Source: Macrotis lagotis (taxonomy: Eukaryota > Chordata > Mammalia > Peramelemorphia > Peramelidae). From it: a DNA stretch of 64,000 bases. The DNA is taken from NCBI RefSeq assembly GCF_037893015.1, contig NC_133660.1, forward strand, positions 279,791,067-279,855,066. The letters run 5' to 3'. Below, in pieces: positions 51,568 to 61,800 of the stretch (its first letter is position 1; every line of letters starts with the position of its first letter). The notes beneath the pieces were generated by a model. The model was not told where the DNA came from. It saw only the letters and a list, made by a program, of their open reading frames with translations, and did not search any database. Both the position numbers and the translations under genes were made by a program.

Positions 51568-51895
51568 AATTAACCAAGAAAATTTATTAACCACCTACTG
51601 TGTGTCAGTCACTTTGCTAAGCTCTGAGGATACAAAAAGAGGCAAAAGACAGTCCCTACTCTCAAAGAATTACACTCTAATGGAGGATATAACATGCAAA
51701 CAAGTATATAACAAAGTAAGCTGTATACAGGAAAAATAGAAAATAATTAACAGAGAGAAGATGATGGATAATATGAAAGGTTCAGCAAGACTATAGAAGG
51801 GAAAATGTTTGGATTTTCAAAGTGCAGGAAGAGAGCTGAGCCTGACACCTCTAGGTCACTGAACTTGATTTTGATTCCTGGTGAAATTCTAGAAG
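51568..51895 (-). mobile_element. L2 3' portion, minus strand
   Basis: 'aaatttattaaccacctact', 'tgctaagctctgaggataca', 'cagtccctactctcaaagaa'. Confidence 0.7.
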
Positions 51896-51904
51896 CTCTT
51901 ATTG

Positions 51905-52690
51905 GAAGGATGCCACTACAAAGAACTGGAAATTGAGGGGGTATCCATCAATTGGGAAATGGCTAAACAAATTATAGCACATAAATGTTGTGGAATAGCT
52001 ATTGTTCTGTAAGAAATCATGAGTAGGAGCAATTAGGTGGTGCAGTGGATAGAGCACAGGCCCTGGAGTCTGGAGTCCCTGAGTTCAAATCCAGCCTCAG
52101 ACACTTAATAATTACCTAGCTGTGTGATCTTGGGCAAGTCACTTAACCCCATTGCCTTGCAAAAACCTAATAAAAAAAAAAAGAAATCATGAGTGACCAG
52201 ACTTCATTTGCTTGAACTGATGCTGAGTGAAATGAGTAGAACCAGAAGAACATTGTACACATTAACAGCAATATTGTATGATGATAAACTATGATGGATT
52301 TATTCTTCTCTGTAGTGCAATAATCAAAGACAATTCTAAAGTATTTGTAATATGAAATATCCACATTCAGAGAAGGAACTATAGAGTCTGAATGCAGACC
52401 AAAGCTTACTATTTTCAGTTTTTAAGATTTGTTTTTGTTTTATGGGTTTCCCCCCTCATAGTTTCCCCCTTTTTGTTCTGATTCTTCCTTCACAACACAA
52501 TTAATATGGAAATGTGTTTAACTTAGTTATAATATAATAACCTATATTAGATTGTTCTCTGTCAGGGGGAGATGGAGGGAAGGGATGAAAGGACAAAAAT
52601 GTGAAATTCAAAACCTTACAAAAATGTTGAAAACTATCTTTAAATGCAGTTGGGAAAATAAATAAATTTATAAAAAGATTTTAAAAAGAA
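51905..52690 (+). mobile_element. L1 LINE 3' end, plus strand, split by a SINE
   Basis: Begins in the ORF2 end region ('tatccatcaattgggaaatg', 'gctaaacaaattatagcaca'), continues 'ctgagtgaaatgagtagaac', 'cagaagaacattgtacacat' into the 3'-UTR ('ctgtcagggggagatggagg') and A-rich end 'aataaataaatttat'. The SINE-pA at 52024-52180 interrupts it. Confidence 0.88.
52011..52193 (+). mobile_element. SINE-pA inside an L1 3' end, 13-bp duplication
   Basis: Perfect 'aagaaatcatgag' at 52011-52023 and 52181-52193. Body near consensus with 'ccttgcaaaaacctaat' and A11 tail. The duplicated target is itself L1 coding text. Confidence 0.96.
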
Positions 52691-53790
52691 AGATGTCATT
52701 AATATCTAGAAAGGGAGGCAGCAATTGCAAAGAACATGCTAGCCTAACTTCATTTCCTTCCCTCCCCCACAGGGTGGCTAGACCGATAAACCATGGGAAT
52801 ACCATAGGGTTTAGTTGGACTTTGACGACAAAACCTTCTGAGCTCTCCTGAAAAAGTTGTGAAGGGAGGTGGAGGAAGAAGCTCTACATGGAAAATGTGG
52901 AGAAACCTGTTTCCCCAAAGCCACAATAATGGCAGGTAATAAAGGTTCCTGTTCCCAATCTGGAGTGTTTGCAGACATTTTGTAGCTGGTTTCACTTGAC
53001 TAACCATGTGATGAAAAGATGAACTCTTGATGGACTACATGGACAGAATTGGGCTGCTTTCAAAAAACACTAAGCAGACAACTCAAGAGGCTTACCACCA
53101 TTTTTTTCCTCCCTGGAAATTTCCCTTCAAGAAATGCATGTTGTAAATGGGGTTATGGAAAGGCACTGGGCAGCCCTCTTCATACAACACCAAACTGTGG
53201 ACTACTTACAGCTGTGGGACTCTGTTTTTCACTTTTGTATTTGTTCTTTCCTGTTTTAGAGAAAGGAGATTGAAGATGGCTATGACCTTGAGAACTTCAA
53301 AAGGTTGGAGGATCAAGCCATATTAGAAATCTGGGAGCAGGAATTTGGGAGAGTTGAGTGAGTCAGTCCCCAGAAGTATGGAAGCTGGAGTCTCCTGAAA
53401 TTTGTTGGGAACTAGACAGAGAGAAGCAAAGGTCTGGGCAACCCTAGTACGGCCATTGTAGAGATACAGACTCATCCACACAAAGGCTATGCCACATTTG
53501 GACATGAACTTAGTGGGACTGATACTATTCTTCCTAAGAACTAATATGATATAGGGGGAAATGTATTTCCCACATGTTGGAGTAGGGGAGATAATTGTCC
53601 TTCAGTTCTTATTATGTGTTTTAGTAAACATCCCTTTGGAATAGAGATTAATTTAAATTAATTAGCTAAAGAAAACCAAGGCACAAATTACCAATGACTA
53701 ATGATGAGGGTAAATCATTAAAAAGTCTTAAAAATTCTGATCAAAGTAATAACTAATCATGCCATTTACTTCTTTACAGAGAGGTGATGT
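52691..53790. other. Unique or unrecognised stretch
   Basis: About 1.1 kb with no named repeat; short frames only. Confidence 0.3.
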
Positions 53791-53794
53791 TCTC

Positions 53795-54056
53795 AAGATA
53801 GAGATAGAGAGATAGAGAGAGATAGAGATAGAGAGAGATATAGATTAGATAGATATATAGATATAGATATAGATGATATAGATATAGATAAGATGATATC
53901 TATATCGATATTGATTAGAGATAGAGATGATAGAGATAGAGATAGAGATAGAGGTAGAGATAGACAGATAGATAGAGATAGATATAGATATATATAGAGA
54001 GAGATAGACATATATATAGAAATATATATAGATATGTAGATATGGATATGGATATA
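53795..54056. repeat. (GATA/GAGATA)n microsatellite
   Basis: About 260 bp of interspersed ATAG, AGAT and ATAT units. Tyrosine/isoleucine/serine-rich minus-strand frames are artefacts. Confidence 0.95.
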
Positions 54057-54440
54057 TTTGGACATGATTGAAATGGAGGTTTATTTGACTTGATTTGGCA
54101 TACTTATTACAAGGGGTTTTTTGTCTTTTTTCCCCTTTCCAATCAAGGGCAAGTTGAAAGAGAAAATTAGTTCTAATTAGTTGAAAGTTAAAATAATAAA
54201 TTAAAACAACAGTTGAGAACATAGAAAAATAAAGATTTGAACTGATAATATTAGTGAAAGATGTTTCCCCAAGCTCTCAGGGGTATCCTAGAACCTTGAA
54301 AAGGAAATGTATTCAGTCCCATTCTGGGAGAGCAAGTTTAAGAATCTTGTTATATAAAGTTTGGGTAATAGGATAGATATGGGTTAACTGATTTGAAACT
54401 AATTAAATACCTTAGCCCACCAAATAATCACTGATGGGTT
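54057..54440. other. Unrecognised AT-rich stretch
   Basis: Nothing assigned. Confidence 0.3.
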
Positions 54441-54441
54441 T

Positions 54442-54990
54442 ATTGCCATTTGTAAGGAAATATCTTGTGGAAAATACCAGTCATCTTGTGGTGTTAAACA
54501 TTTTTTTTTTATTAATGACTTCGATAAAGGCATTGATGACATGCTCACTAAATTTACAGATGTCTCTAACCTGGGAGTTCTTCCTAAAATACTGGATAAA
54601 AACATTAGTCAGATAGGTGGCACAGTGAATAGGGTAGGATTTGGAGCCAGAAGTTCTGAATTCAGATATCCTTAGAGACTTACTAGCTGTGTGTCCTTGG
54701 GGGAATCACTTGATTTCTCTATGCTTCAGTCTATTACAAAGATTTTATTATGATCATTTATAAAATGAAGTAAATAATGGCATCCACCTCCCAGAGTTGT
54801 TAGGATAAAATGAGATCATATTTGGGAAGTGCTATAAACAGAGACATACATTCTAGTAGAATAGTTAGAATCTGGTTACAGAAGATGTCAACAGTCTAGA
54901 ACAGTGGGTCAAATCTAATCAGCTGAATTTTAATTGGGTTTAATATGAAGTCATTTACTTAAGCTCTGCATCACACAGAGAAGGTAGAGC
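54442..54990 (+). mobile_element. L3/CR1 reverse-transcriptase remnant split by a SINE
   Basis: 54512-54601 translates to 'INDFDKGIDDMLTKFTD', the region just before and at the CR1/L3 catalytic FADD (here mutated to FTDV). After a SINE (about 54609-54850) it resumes as 'EDVNSLEQWVKSNQLNFNW' near 54.88-54.93 kb, the next conserved block. Reading the two sides as one copy is strongly supported. Confidence 0.8.
54609..54850 (+). mobile_element. MIR-type SINE with marsupial head and L2-like tail
   Basis: Head 'agataggtggcacagtgaat', core 'ctagctgtgtgtccttgggg', tail 'cttcagtctattacaaagat' and 'agagttgttaggataaaatg', ending 'gggaagtgctataaac'. Confidence 0.75.
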
Positions 54991-55019
54991 AGGCATAGTT
55001 AAAGAGTAGCAAATCTAAA

Positions 55020-57365
55020 AAAACTTGCAATTATTTTAAATAAAATACCAGCACAGAGATGGAAGGGTTATATTACAAGGATCATCTACTATGAACCAGG
55101 AATGCAGGATTAAATTTAATATAAGGAAAGTTATCAGCATAATTGATTGACCTATTAATAAGAAAACCAAATGAAATATGTTTATCTCAAATGTAGAAAA
55201 AGCCTTTAGAAAAATATATTGCTCATTCCTATTAAAAACTCCAGAGAGCATAGGAATAAATGGAGCTTTCCTTAAAATACTAAATCATATTAATCTAAAA
55301 ACCATAAGCAAGCATTATCTATAATCAGGATAAGTTAGAAGCCCTCCCAATAGAATCAGGAGTGAAGCAAGGATGCTCATTATCTTCTCTATTGTTTAAT
55401 ATTGTGTTAGAAATATTAGCTATAACAATAGAAAAGAAAAAGTAATTAGAATAGACAACAAAGAAACAAAACTAACACTCTTTGCATATGATAGGTTATA
55501 TTTAGAAAATTCCAGAGAATCACCATAAAAAATCTACTTGAAATGATTAACAACTTTAGCAAAATTTAAGGATGTGAAATAAACTCACATGAATCAAGAG
55601 TATTTCTATATATGACTAATAAAGCCCAGTAGCAAGAGATAGAAAGAGAAATTTCATTTATAATAACTGTGGACAATACAAAAAAAACATGACAATACAA
55701 TTGGAAATATGTTAATTGTTCATGGGTAGGCCGAGTCAATATAATAAAAGTGACAATTTTATTTAAATTAATCTGTTTATTCAATCCCATACCAATAAAA
55801 ATTATTTTATAAGAGCTAGAAAAAATAACAAAATTCATTTGAAAGAACAAAGGTTTAAGGATATCAAGGAGATTGATGAAAAAATGCAAAAGCCATACCA
55901 GATCTCAAACTGTATTATAAAGGGGTAATTATCAAACCAGTCTGGTATTGATTAGGAAATAGGGTTATGGATCAGTGGAATAGATTAGGTACATGTTAGT
56001 AAATGACCACAATAATCTAGTATATGATATACCCAAAGATCTAAGCTATTGGAACAAAAATTCATTATTTGACAAAAACTGCTGGGAAAACTGGAAAACA
56101 GAAACTAGGTATAGACCAACATCTCATATAAGGTCAAAGTGGGTACATGATTTACACTTGAAGGGTGGTTCCATTAAAAATAAGAGAGCATGGAATAGTT
56201 TATTTGTCAGATTTATGGATAGGGGAAGTATTTAGAATCAAAGAAAATTTAGAGAGTGTTAGAAAATGTAAAACAGATAATTTTGATTATGTAAAATTAA
56301 AATGTTTTTGCCCAAACAAAACTAATGCCACCAAAATTATAACAAAAGCAGAAAACTGGGAAATTTTTTTCCAATAAGTATTTCTAATAAAGGTGTCATT
56401 TATCAAATATTTTGAGTTAAATGTATAAAAATTCAAGTCATTCCCCAATGCATAAATGATCAAAGAATAGTAACAAGGAGTTTTCAAAGATATCAAAGCT
56501 ATCTAGAGTCAAATGAAAAAATGCTCTAAATCACTACTAATTAGAGAAATGCAAATTTAAAAACTCTGAGGTACCATATCACAAACTAATATGACAAAAA
56601 AGTAAAGTGATCACTAATGGAGAGGATTTGGGAAAACTGGGACACTAATGCTTTTTTTTTTGGCAGAGTTGTGAACTGATCTGACCATTCTGGAGAGTAA
56701 TTTGGAACTATGCCCAAAGGACTATAAAACTGTGCATACCCTTTGATCCAGCAATACTACTGTTAGGTCTATATCCTAAAACTATCCAAAAAAAGAGGAA
56801 AAGATTTATTTGTACAAAAATATACCACCACCTTAATGCTAAGAATTGGAAATCAAAGGGATGTCCATCAATTGGGAAGCTGTGTTATGATTGTAATGAA
56901 ATATTATTGTGCTATAAGAAATGACAAGGAGGATGATTTCAGGAAAACCTGGAAAGACCTTCATGAATTGATGCATAATGAAGTGAGCAGAATCAGGAGA
57001 ACAATGTACACAGTAATAGTATTATTGTTTGATGAAGAACCAGGAATGGCTTAGATCTTCTCAGCAATACAATGATCCAAGACAATCCCAAAGCACTCAT
57101 GATGAAGCCTACAATCCACAGAGAAAGAAGTGAGATTGTTTGAATATGGACAGAAGCTTGCTATTTTTCACTTTCTTTCACTTTTAAAAATTTTACTTGA
57201 GTCTTCTTTTACAAAATGATTAATATGAACCTGTTTACCTAATTATACATGCATAATCTATACCTTATTGCTTACCATCTCAGGGAGGAGGTAGGGAAGG
57301 GAGGGAAGGATGGAATTTGTAACTCAAAAATTTAAATTAAAATGTTGAAGAAACTAATATAATAG
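55020..57365 (+). mobile_element. L1 LINE, 5'-truncated, plus strand
   Basis: Heavily mutated ORF2: 'agaatcaggagtgaagcaag', 'gatgctcattatcttctcta', 'tgtttaatattgtgttagaa' (about 55.35-55.41 kb), then 'gcatatgataggttatattt' in place of the FADD region, 'ggatgtccatcaattgggaa' (about 56.86 kb) and 'aatgaagtgagcagaatcag' (about 56.98 kb). The 3'-UTR includes 'ctcagggaggaggtagggaa'. Many stops and frameshifts. It sits opposite in orientation to the L1 at 42.7-45.1 kb and looks older. Confidence 0.87.
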
Positions 57366-57377
57366 GAAAAAATCAAT

Positions 57378-57535
57378 TAAAATATTTTGGGGGGATTTTG
57401 CAAGGCAATGGGGTTAAGTGACTTAGCCAAGGTCACATAGCCAAGGAATTATCAAGGGTGAGGTCGGATTCAAACTCAGGTCCTCCTGAATCCAAAGCTG
57501 GTGCTCTATCCACCCAGATGCTTCTAAAATATTTT
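57378..57535 (-). mobile_element. SINE-pA, minus strand, 11-bp duplication, at the L1 3' end
   Basis: 'ttttgcaaggcaatggggtt', 'attcaaactcaggtcctcct', 'gtgctctatccaccc'. Duplication 'taaaatatttt' at 57378-57388 and 57525-57535. The head is cut short. Confidence 0.88.
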
Positions 57536-57639
57536 TAAAATTTAAAAAAAATCTAAAAAACAGTTTTATAAGCCCAATGCAAGTCAACATTGCAATACAG
57601 TGATCAAGACAACTGTGTTTATCTTAGAGTAGAACAGTA

Positions 57640-57790
57640 GAGACATAGTAGCCAGAATGAGAGAGGTGATAGATCTGTGCTTTACTTTGAGGAGACCATG
57701 ACCTGGAGATTTGATCAGTTAAAGCCAATGTACAGGAGGGGAACCAGGATGATAAGGAGTGGAGATCAAGTCACAAGAGTAGACGAAATT
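57640..57790 (+). mobile_element. L3/CR1 fragment, plus strand
   Basis: 'gagaggtgatagatctgtgc', 'gaggggaaccaggatgataa' resemble the L3 section preceding the C-terminus. Confidence 0.5.
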
Positions 57791-57979
57791 TATCTCACAC
57801 TTTTGTTTTGGGTTTTTTTTTTAGGTTTTTGCAAGGCAAATGGGGTTAAGTGGTTTGCCCAAGGCCACACGCTAAGTAATTATTGAGTGTCTGACATCGG
57901 ATTTGAACCCAGGTACTCCTGACTCCAAGGCCGGTGCTTTATCCACTATGCCACCTAGCTGCCCCTATCTCACACTTTT
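57791..57979 (-). mobile_element. SINE-pA, minus strand, 14-bp duplication
   Basis: Perfect 'tatctcacactttt' at 57791-57804 and 57966-57979; 'aggtttttgcaaggcaaatg', head 'ctatgccacctagctgcccc'. Confidence 0.95.
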
Positions 57980-58054
57980 AACTCCAATGAATGTACCCCC
58001 ATGACTATGCCAAGTAAGAATACCTCTTTGATTCAGTCATAGAATCAACTTTAT

Positions 58055-58835
58055 CTGACCCTATTGCTATATGTCTGTGAAACCTGGACAGTCTACTAGG
58101 ACCATGTCAGGAAATTGAATGGCTTCCATTTAAATTGTCTTAGTAAGATTCTGAAGATCATTTAACAGGAGAAGATACCAGACACTGAGGTCTTTTCTTG
58201 AGCTAAACTGCATGATATTCCAACATTACTACAGAGAACGCAACTATCACGGGTTGGACATGGTGTTAGAATGCCAGATGTATGCTTGCCAAAAAGACTA
58301 TTCTATGGAGAACTCACACAGGGGCAAATGTTCACAAGGGGGTCTAAGGAAGTGATACTGGGACACCCTGAAGGTCTTTCTTAAGAACTTCAGAATGGGG
58401 GCCAGCTAGGTGCTATAGTGGATGGAACACCGGCCTTGGAGTCAGTAGTTCCTGAGTTCAAATACAGCCTCAGACACCTAATAATTACCTAGCTGTATGA
58501 CCTTGGGCTAGTCATTTAACCCCATTGGAATTGATTTGTCAGTAGGAGAGACACTTGCACAGGACTGTCCAGCATGGTGTACCCTCATCAATGAGGGGGC
58601 TGTGCTCTACGAGAAGGGCAGAATTGAAGCAGCTCAAAGGAAATGTGACATCCATAGGTTTACATTACCCACCCCAGGTGTTCACATGAGCTGCTTGTAC
58701 CCAACCTATGGTAGAACATTCCAAGCTTGGATTGGTCTGATCAGCCACAGTTGGACATTGCAATTTGCCCCTTACATAGTGATGTCATTTTGGTCTTCTT
58801 TGATGATGAAGGACAAGAACCAAGCAACCAGAATC
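58055..58835 (+). mobile_element. LINE-X copy 2, plus strand, split by a SINE
   Basis: Starts 'LLLYVCETWTVY', then 'RVGHGVRMPDVCLPKRLFYG' followed by 'ELTQG' at about 58.25-58.33 kb, the clearest example of the family motif here. After a SINE it continues 'ETLAQDCPAWCTLINEGAVL' (about 58.55-58.61 kb, within the open frame 58536-58862). 3' end 'agtgatgtcattttggtctt', 'atgatgaaggacaagaacca'. Confidence 0.85.
58398..58528 (+). mobile_element. SINE inserted in LINE-X copy 2, poly-A tail lost
   Basis: 'ccagctaggtgctatagtgg', 'gagttcaaatacagcctcag', 'agctgtatgaccttgggcta', ends at 'aaccccattg'. The LINE resumes at once with 'gaattgatttgtcag', so the 'ccttgcaaaaacc' end and tail are missing. Confidence 0.85.
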
Positions 58836-59055
58836 AACCAGTTGATCAAAAGTAGGAACTAAATACAAACAATTACTAGATATATTTGATAGAGCAATCA
58901 ATCAATCAGTCTCAACAAAGGTAGAAATGAGGTACAAGTTAAGTGAGAGAAGATGACATCACATTAGGAAAAGTTTTATAGTTGGCTGAAGAGATTCATT
59001 GAGACTTGGATAAAATAGCAAACTAATTTGGCTTTGGGAATTTCAATAGCAGGTT
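58836..59055. other. Unrecognised stretch
   Basis: Nothing assigned. Confidence 0.3.
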
Positions 59056-59059
59056 GATT

Positions 59060-59440
59060 TGAACATCCCACAAGCTTTCAAAGCAGTGTCACCGGGTCAC
59101 AGGATCAGAGGTCAAGGACAAAGTAGATGCTCCAAGGAACAGAAGGCCTTAGTATTCAACAAGGACTCACTGATCCTCGGAGCCCACCAGAGAGCTCTAC
59201 ATACCAAAGGACACCTCAGGAAGACTCCAGGAAAGGAGGAAAGAACGTCTAGAAGTCAGGATCTGTGTGCGACCCCTCTGCCATCCATACTCTCTTATCC
59301 ATTTACATCTCCCTCTCAAACGATCACTGATCTGTGGTAGAGCCTTTTAAGCTCATATTAATCTGTTGAACCACAGTCAGACATCCCATATATTGACCCC
59401 ATTTTGAGCCTCTTCAACTATGAAGGACGACAACCAATCA
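59060..59440 (+). mobile_element. LINE-X copy 3, 3' end, plus strand
   Basis: 3' end 'tctgtggtagagccttttaa', 'ctgttgaaccacagtcagac', 'ttgagcctcttcaactatga', 'aggacgacaaccaatc' matches the ends of copies 1 and 2. The coding part is unrecognisable; the 93-codon frame at 59059-59340 does not preserve family motifs. Confidence 0.65.
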
Positions 59441-59589
59441 CCTTTTGGGAGGATGGGCCACAGAATATTGGGAAGATTTTTTGATACTATTCTTAAAATA
59501 CCATGTTAATAACCATCCTTTTCTGAAGACTAAGCAACTCTTGTTAATGATTGTTAAAAGAGAACATTCTGGATGGGGGCTTATGAATC

Positions 59590-60065
59590 AAATCAGCAAG
59601 CATTTATTAGATACTTATGTGTTGGACATTGTGTTAATGACTGGGGAGATAGATAAAAGCAAAAAAGGAAAGAATGTCCATGCTTTCTAGAAGATTGTAT
59701 AGTAATCAAGGAAGGCAATACATAAAAAGAGCCTGAAAGGAGGAAGAGACATTATACAGGGAGATGGAGGTGAAGCCTGAAAAGCCAGAGACCCAGTCAG
59801 GAAGGAGGATGGAATTTTTCAAAATGGAGGTTCTGAGAGGAATTGATTGCTAGGAGAAAGGGGCTACAGAGGGACAAATGTATTACAGACTGAGAAAACC
59901 ACAGAGGATGATGGAAGTTCCAGAGTGAGAAGGCAGAAAAGACAGTATGGCAGATCGTGATAATACTAGAATGTTAGATGTCTTGGGGTGGGAGTCAACC
60001 ACCTTAGCGGGCCCAACCTGTTAGTCCAATGAGCGTTGAGAAAATAGCCTGGAGAGAATGCTGTA
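59590..60065 (-). mobile_element. L2 LINE, minus strand
   Basis: 'cagcaagcatttattagata', 'gttggacattgtgttaatga', 'gcctgaaaggaggaagagac' and a degenerate continuation. Confidence 0.6.
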
Positions 60066-60069
60066 GATC

Positions 60070-60205
60070 CTTGTGGCGGGGCTGGAGGACCACTTGTCAG
60101 GAATGAGGGAGAAAGGATTCTTGTTCATGTATAGAATGAATGAGAAGTCTCCAAGATTCCTTGCAATTCCAAGATTCTTCTATCCTATGATTCTAGGGTG
60201 GTGGA
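60070..60205 (+). mobile_element. L3/CR1 3' end, plus strand
   Basis: 'gctggaggaccacttgtcag', 'gaatgagggagaaaggattc', 'ttgttcatgtatagaatgaa', 'ctatcctatgattctaggg'. Confidence 0.7.
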
Positions 60206-60540
60206 AGGGAAAGGCAATCTGGGCATCCATCCAATCTTTCAATCACCTGAGATCTCTTCATAATGGAGGTATAACCTGCCAATCAATTATCTTTGTGCTT
60301 AGCTAGTGATGAAAAAATCTGACCCTTGGCCACAATGCTAAAGATGAGGCATTCTAACTTTCATTGGCTGGTCCCCAGATCTTAGACTATGGGCCATGGT
60401 TTGGCCCACATGGGAGCATTTACAGCAGGACTTGCTAGGGCTTGTGAGTCATTGGCAAAGCCTTGAGAGCCAGGCCATATCTGGACTGTGATACCAGATT
60501 GGGGAAATATTGGAGCAGAGAAATTACAATAATTTTTTGA
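60206..60540. other. Unrecognised stretch
   Basis: Nothing assigned. Confidence 0.3.
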
Positions 60541-60544
60541 AAGA

Positions 60545-61035
60545 TTTTTTTTTATTTTAAATTTTGCAATTTCCCCCCCAATCTTATTTCCCTCCTCCCA
60601 CCCCACCCCCCATCACCACAGAAGGTATTCTGTTGGTCTTTACATTGTTTCCATGGTCTACATTGATCCAAATTCAATGTGATGAGAGAGAAATCATATC
60701 CTTAAGAAAGAAAAATAAAGTAAGAGATATAGCAAAGTTACATAATAAGATAACTTTTTAAATTAAAGGTAATTCTTTCTCTGGATACAGAGGGTATTCT
60801 CCATCACACAGAGCCCAAAATTGTTCCTGATTGTTGCTCTGATGGAATGAGCAAGTCCATTAGGGTTGATCATCGCCCCCACATTGCTGTTAGGGTGGAC
60901 AGTGTTTTTCTTGTTCTGCTCATCTTGATCAGCATCAGTTCATGCAAATCCCTCCAGGCTTCCCTGAATTCCCAACCCTCCTTGTTTCATAGTTACATGT
61001 GTGAATGACCCCTACTCTTGCTAGTCATTTTTTTT
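60545..61035 (-). mobile_element. L1-type 3' region, minus strand
   Basis: 'atttccctcctcccacccca', 'gaaggtattctgttggtctt', 'tacattgtttccatggtcta', 'gatgagagagaaatcatatc' and 'tccctccaggcttccctgaa' correspond to the inverted 3'-UTR and preceding part of a marsupial L1. Subfamily differs from the copies at 42.7 and 55 kb. Confidence 0.7.
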
Positions 61036-61094
61036 CAGGGAAATTATTTGATTTCTGAGGGAAGGGGAATCTTACAGATAATTCCCTTTTCCTT

Positions 61095-61800
61095 TGCTAT
61101 TGGTTGGTTGATTCTTGTCCTTCGTTATTGCAAAAGACCAAAATGACATCACTATGTTCGAGACAAATTAAAGTGTATTCGACTGTGGCTGATCAGACCA
61201 ATACAAGCTCAGAATGCACTACCCCAGGTTGGGACATAAGCAGTGCATGTGAACATCTGGGGTGGGTCCTCTAAACTTACTATTGATACAGTTCCTTTCA
61301 GCTGCTTCCATTCTGCCTTCCTCACACGCCCCCTGAGTGATGAGGGCATGTCATACCGGGCAGTCCTGGGCCAGGGTCTCCCAAGCTATACAATCAATCT
61401 TAAAGTTCTTCAATGAGACCTTCAGGGGGTCTCGGTTTTGCTTCTTCTGACTCCCTTGTTAGCACTTGCCTTGGGGGAGTTCTCCAAAGAATAGTCTTTT
61501 TGGCAAGTGTACCTCTGGCATTCTAACAATGTGTCCAGCCCGTTGTAGTAGCACTCTCTATAGTAATGGTGGAATGCTAGGCATTACCATCAAAAAAGGC
61601 AGATGTCTGTCTCCACACAATATTTCCTCACCTGGGCAGCTAGGTGGTGCAGTGGACCAAGCACTAGCCCTGGAATCCAGAAGACCTGAGTTCAAATTTG
61701 ACCTCAAATAATAATTACTTAGCTGTGTAACCTTCCTCACCTCTGGTCAGCTGCAAATTTTCACCAATCCTTGAAGCATTTGCTTTACTTTTAAAACCTT
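61095..61800 (-). mobile_element. LINE-X copy 4, minus strand, split by a SINE
   Basis: Minus-strand translation gives 'RAGHIVRMPEVHLPKRLFFG' followed by 'ELPQGK' at about 61.46-61.54 kb and 'WETLAQDCPV' at about 61.36 kb. The plus strand begins with the inverted 3' end ('gattcttgtccttcgttatt', 'agaccaaaatgacatcacta'). The most intact coding text of the four copies, still with stops. Confidence 0.85.
61624..61742 (+). mobile_element. 3'-truncated SINE with flanking duplication
   Basis: Head 'gggcagctaggtggtgcagt' at 61634, 'gagttcaaatttgacctcaa', then stops in the core at 'cttagctgtgtaacc' (61732). Flanks 'ttcctcacct' at 61624-61633 and 61733-61742. No tail of any type. Confidence 0.85.
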
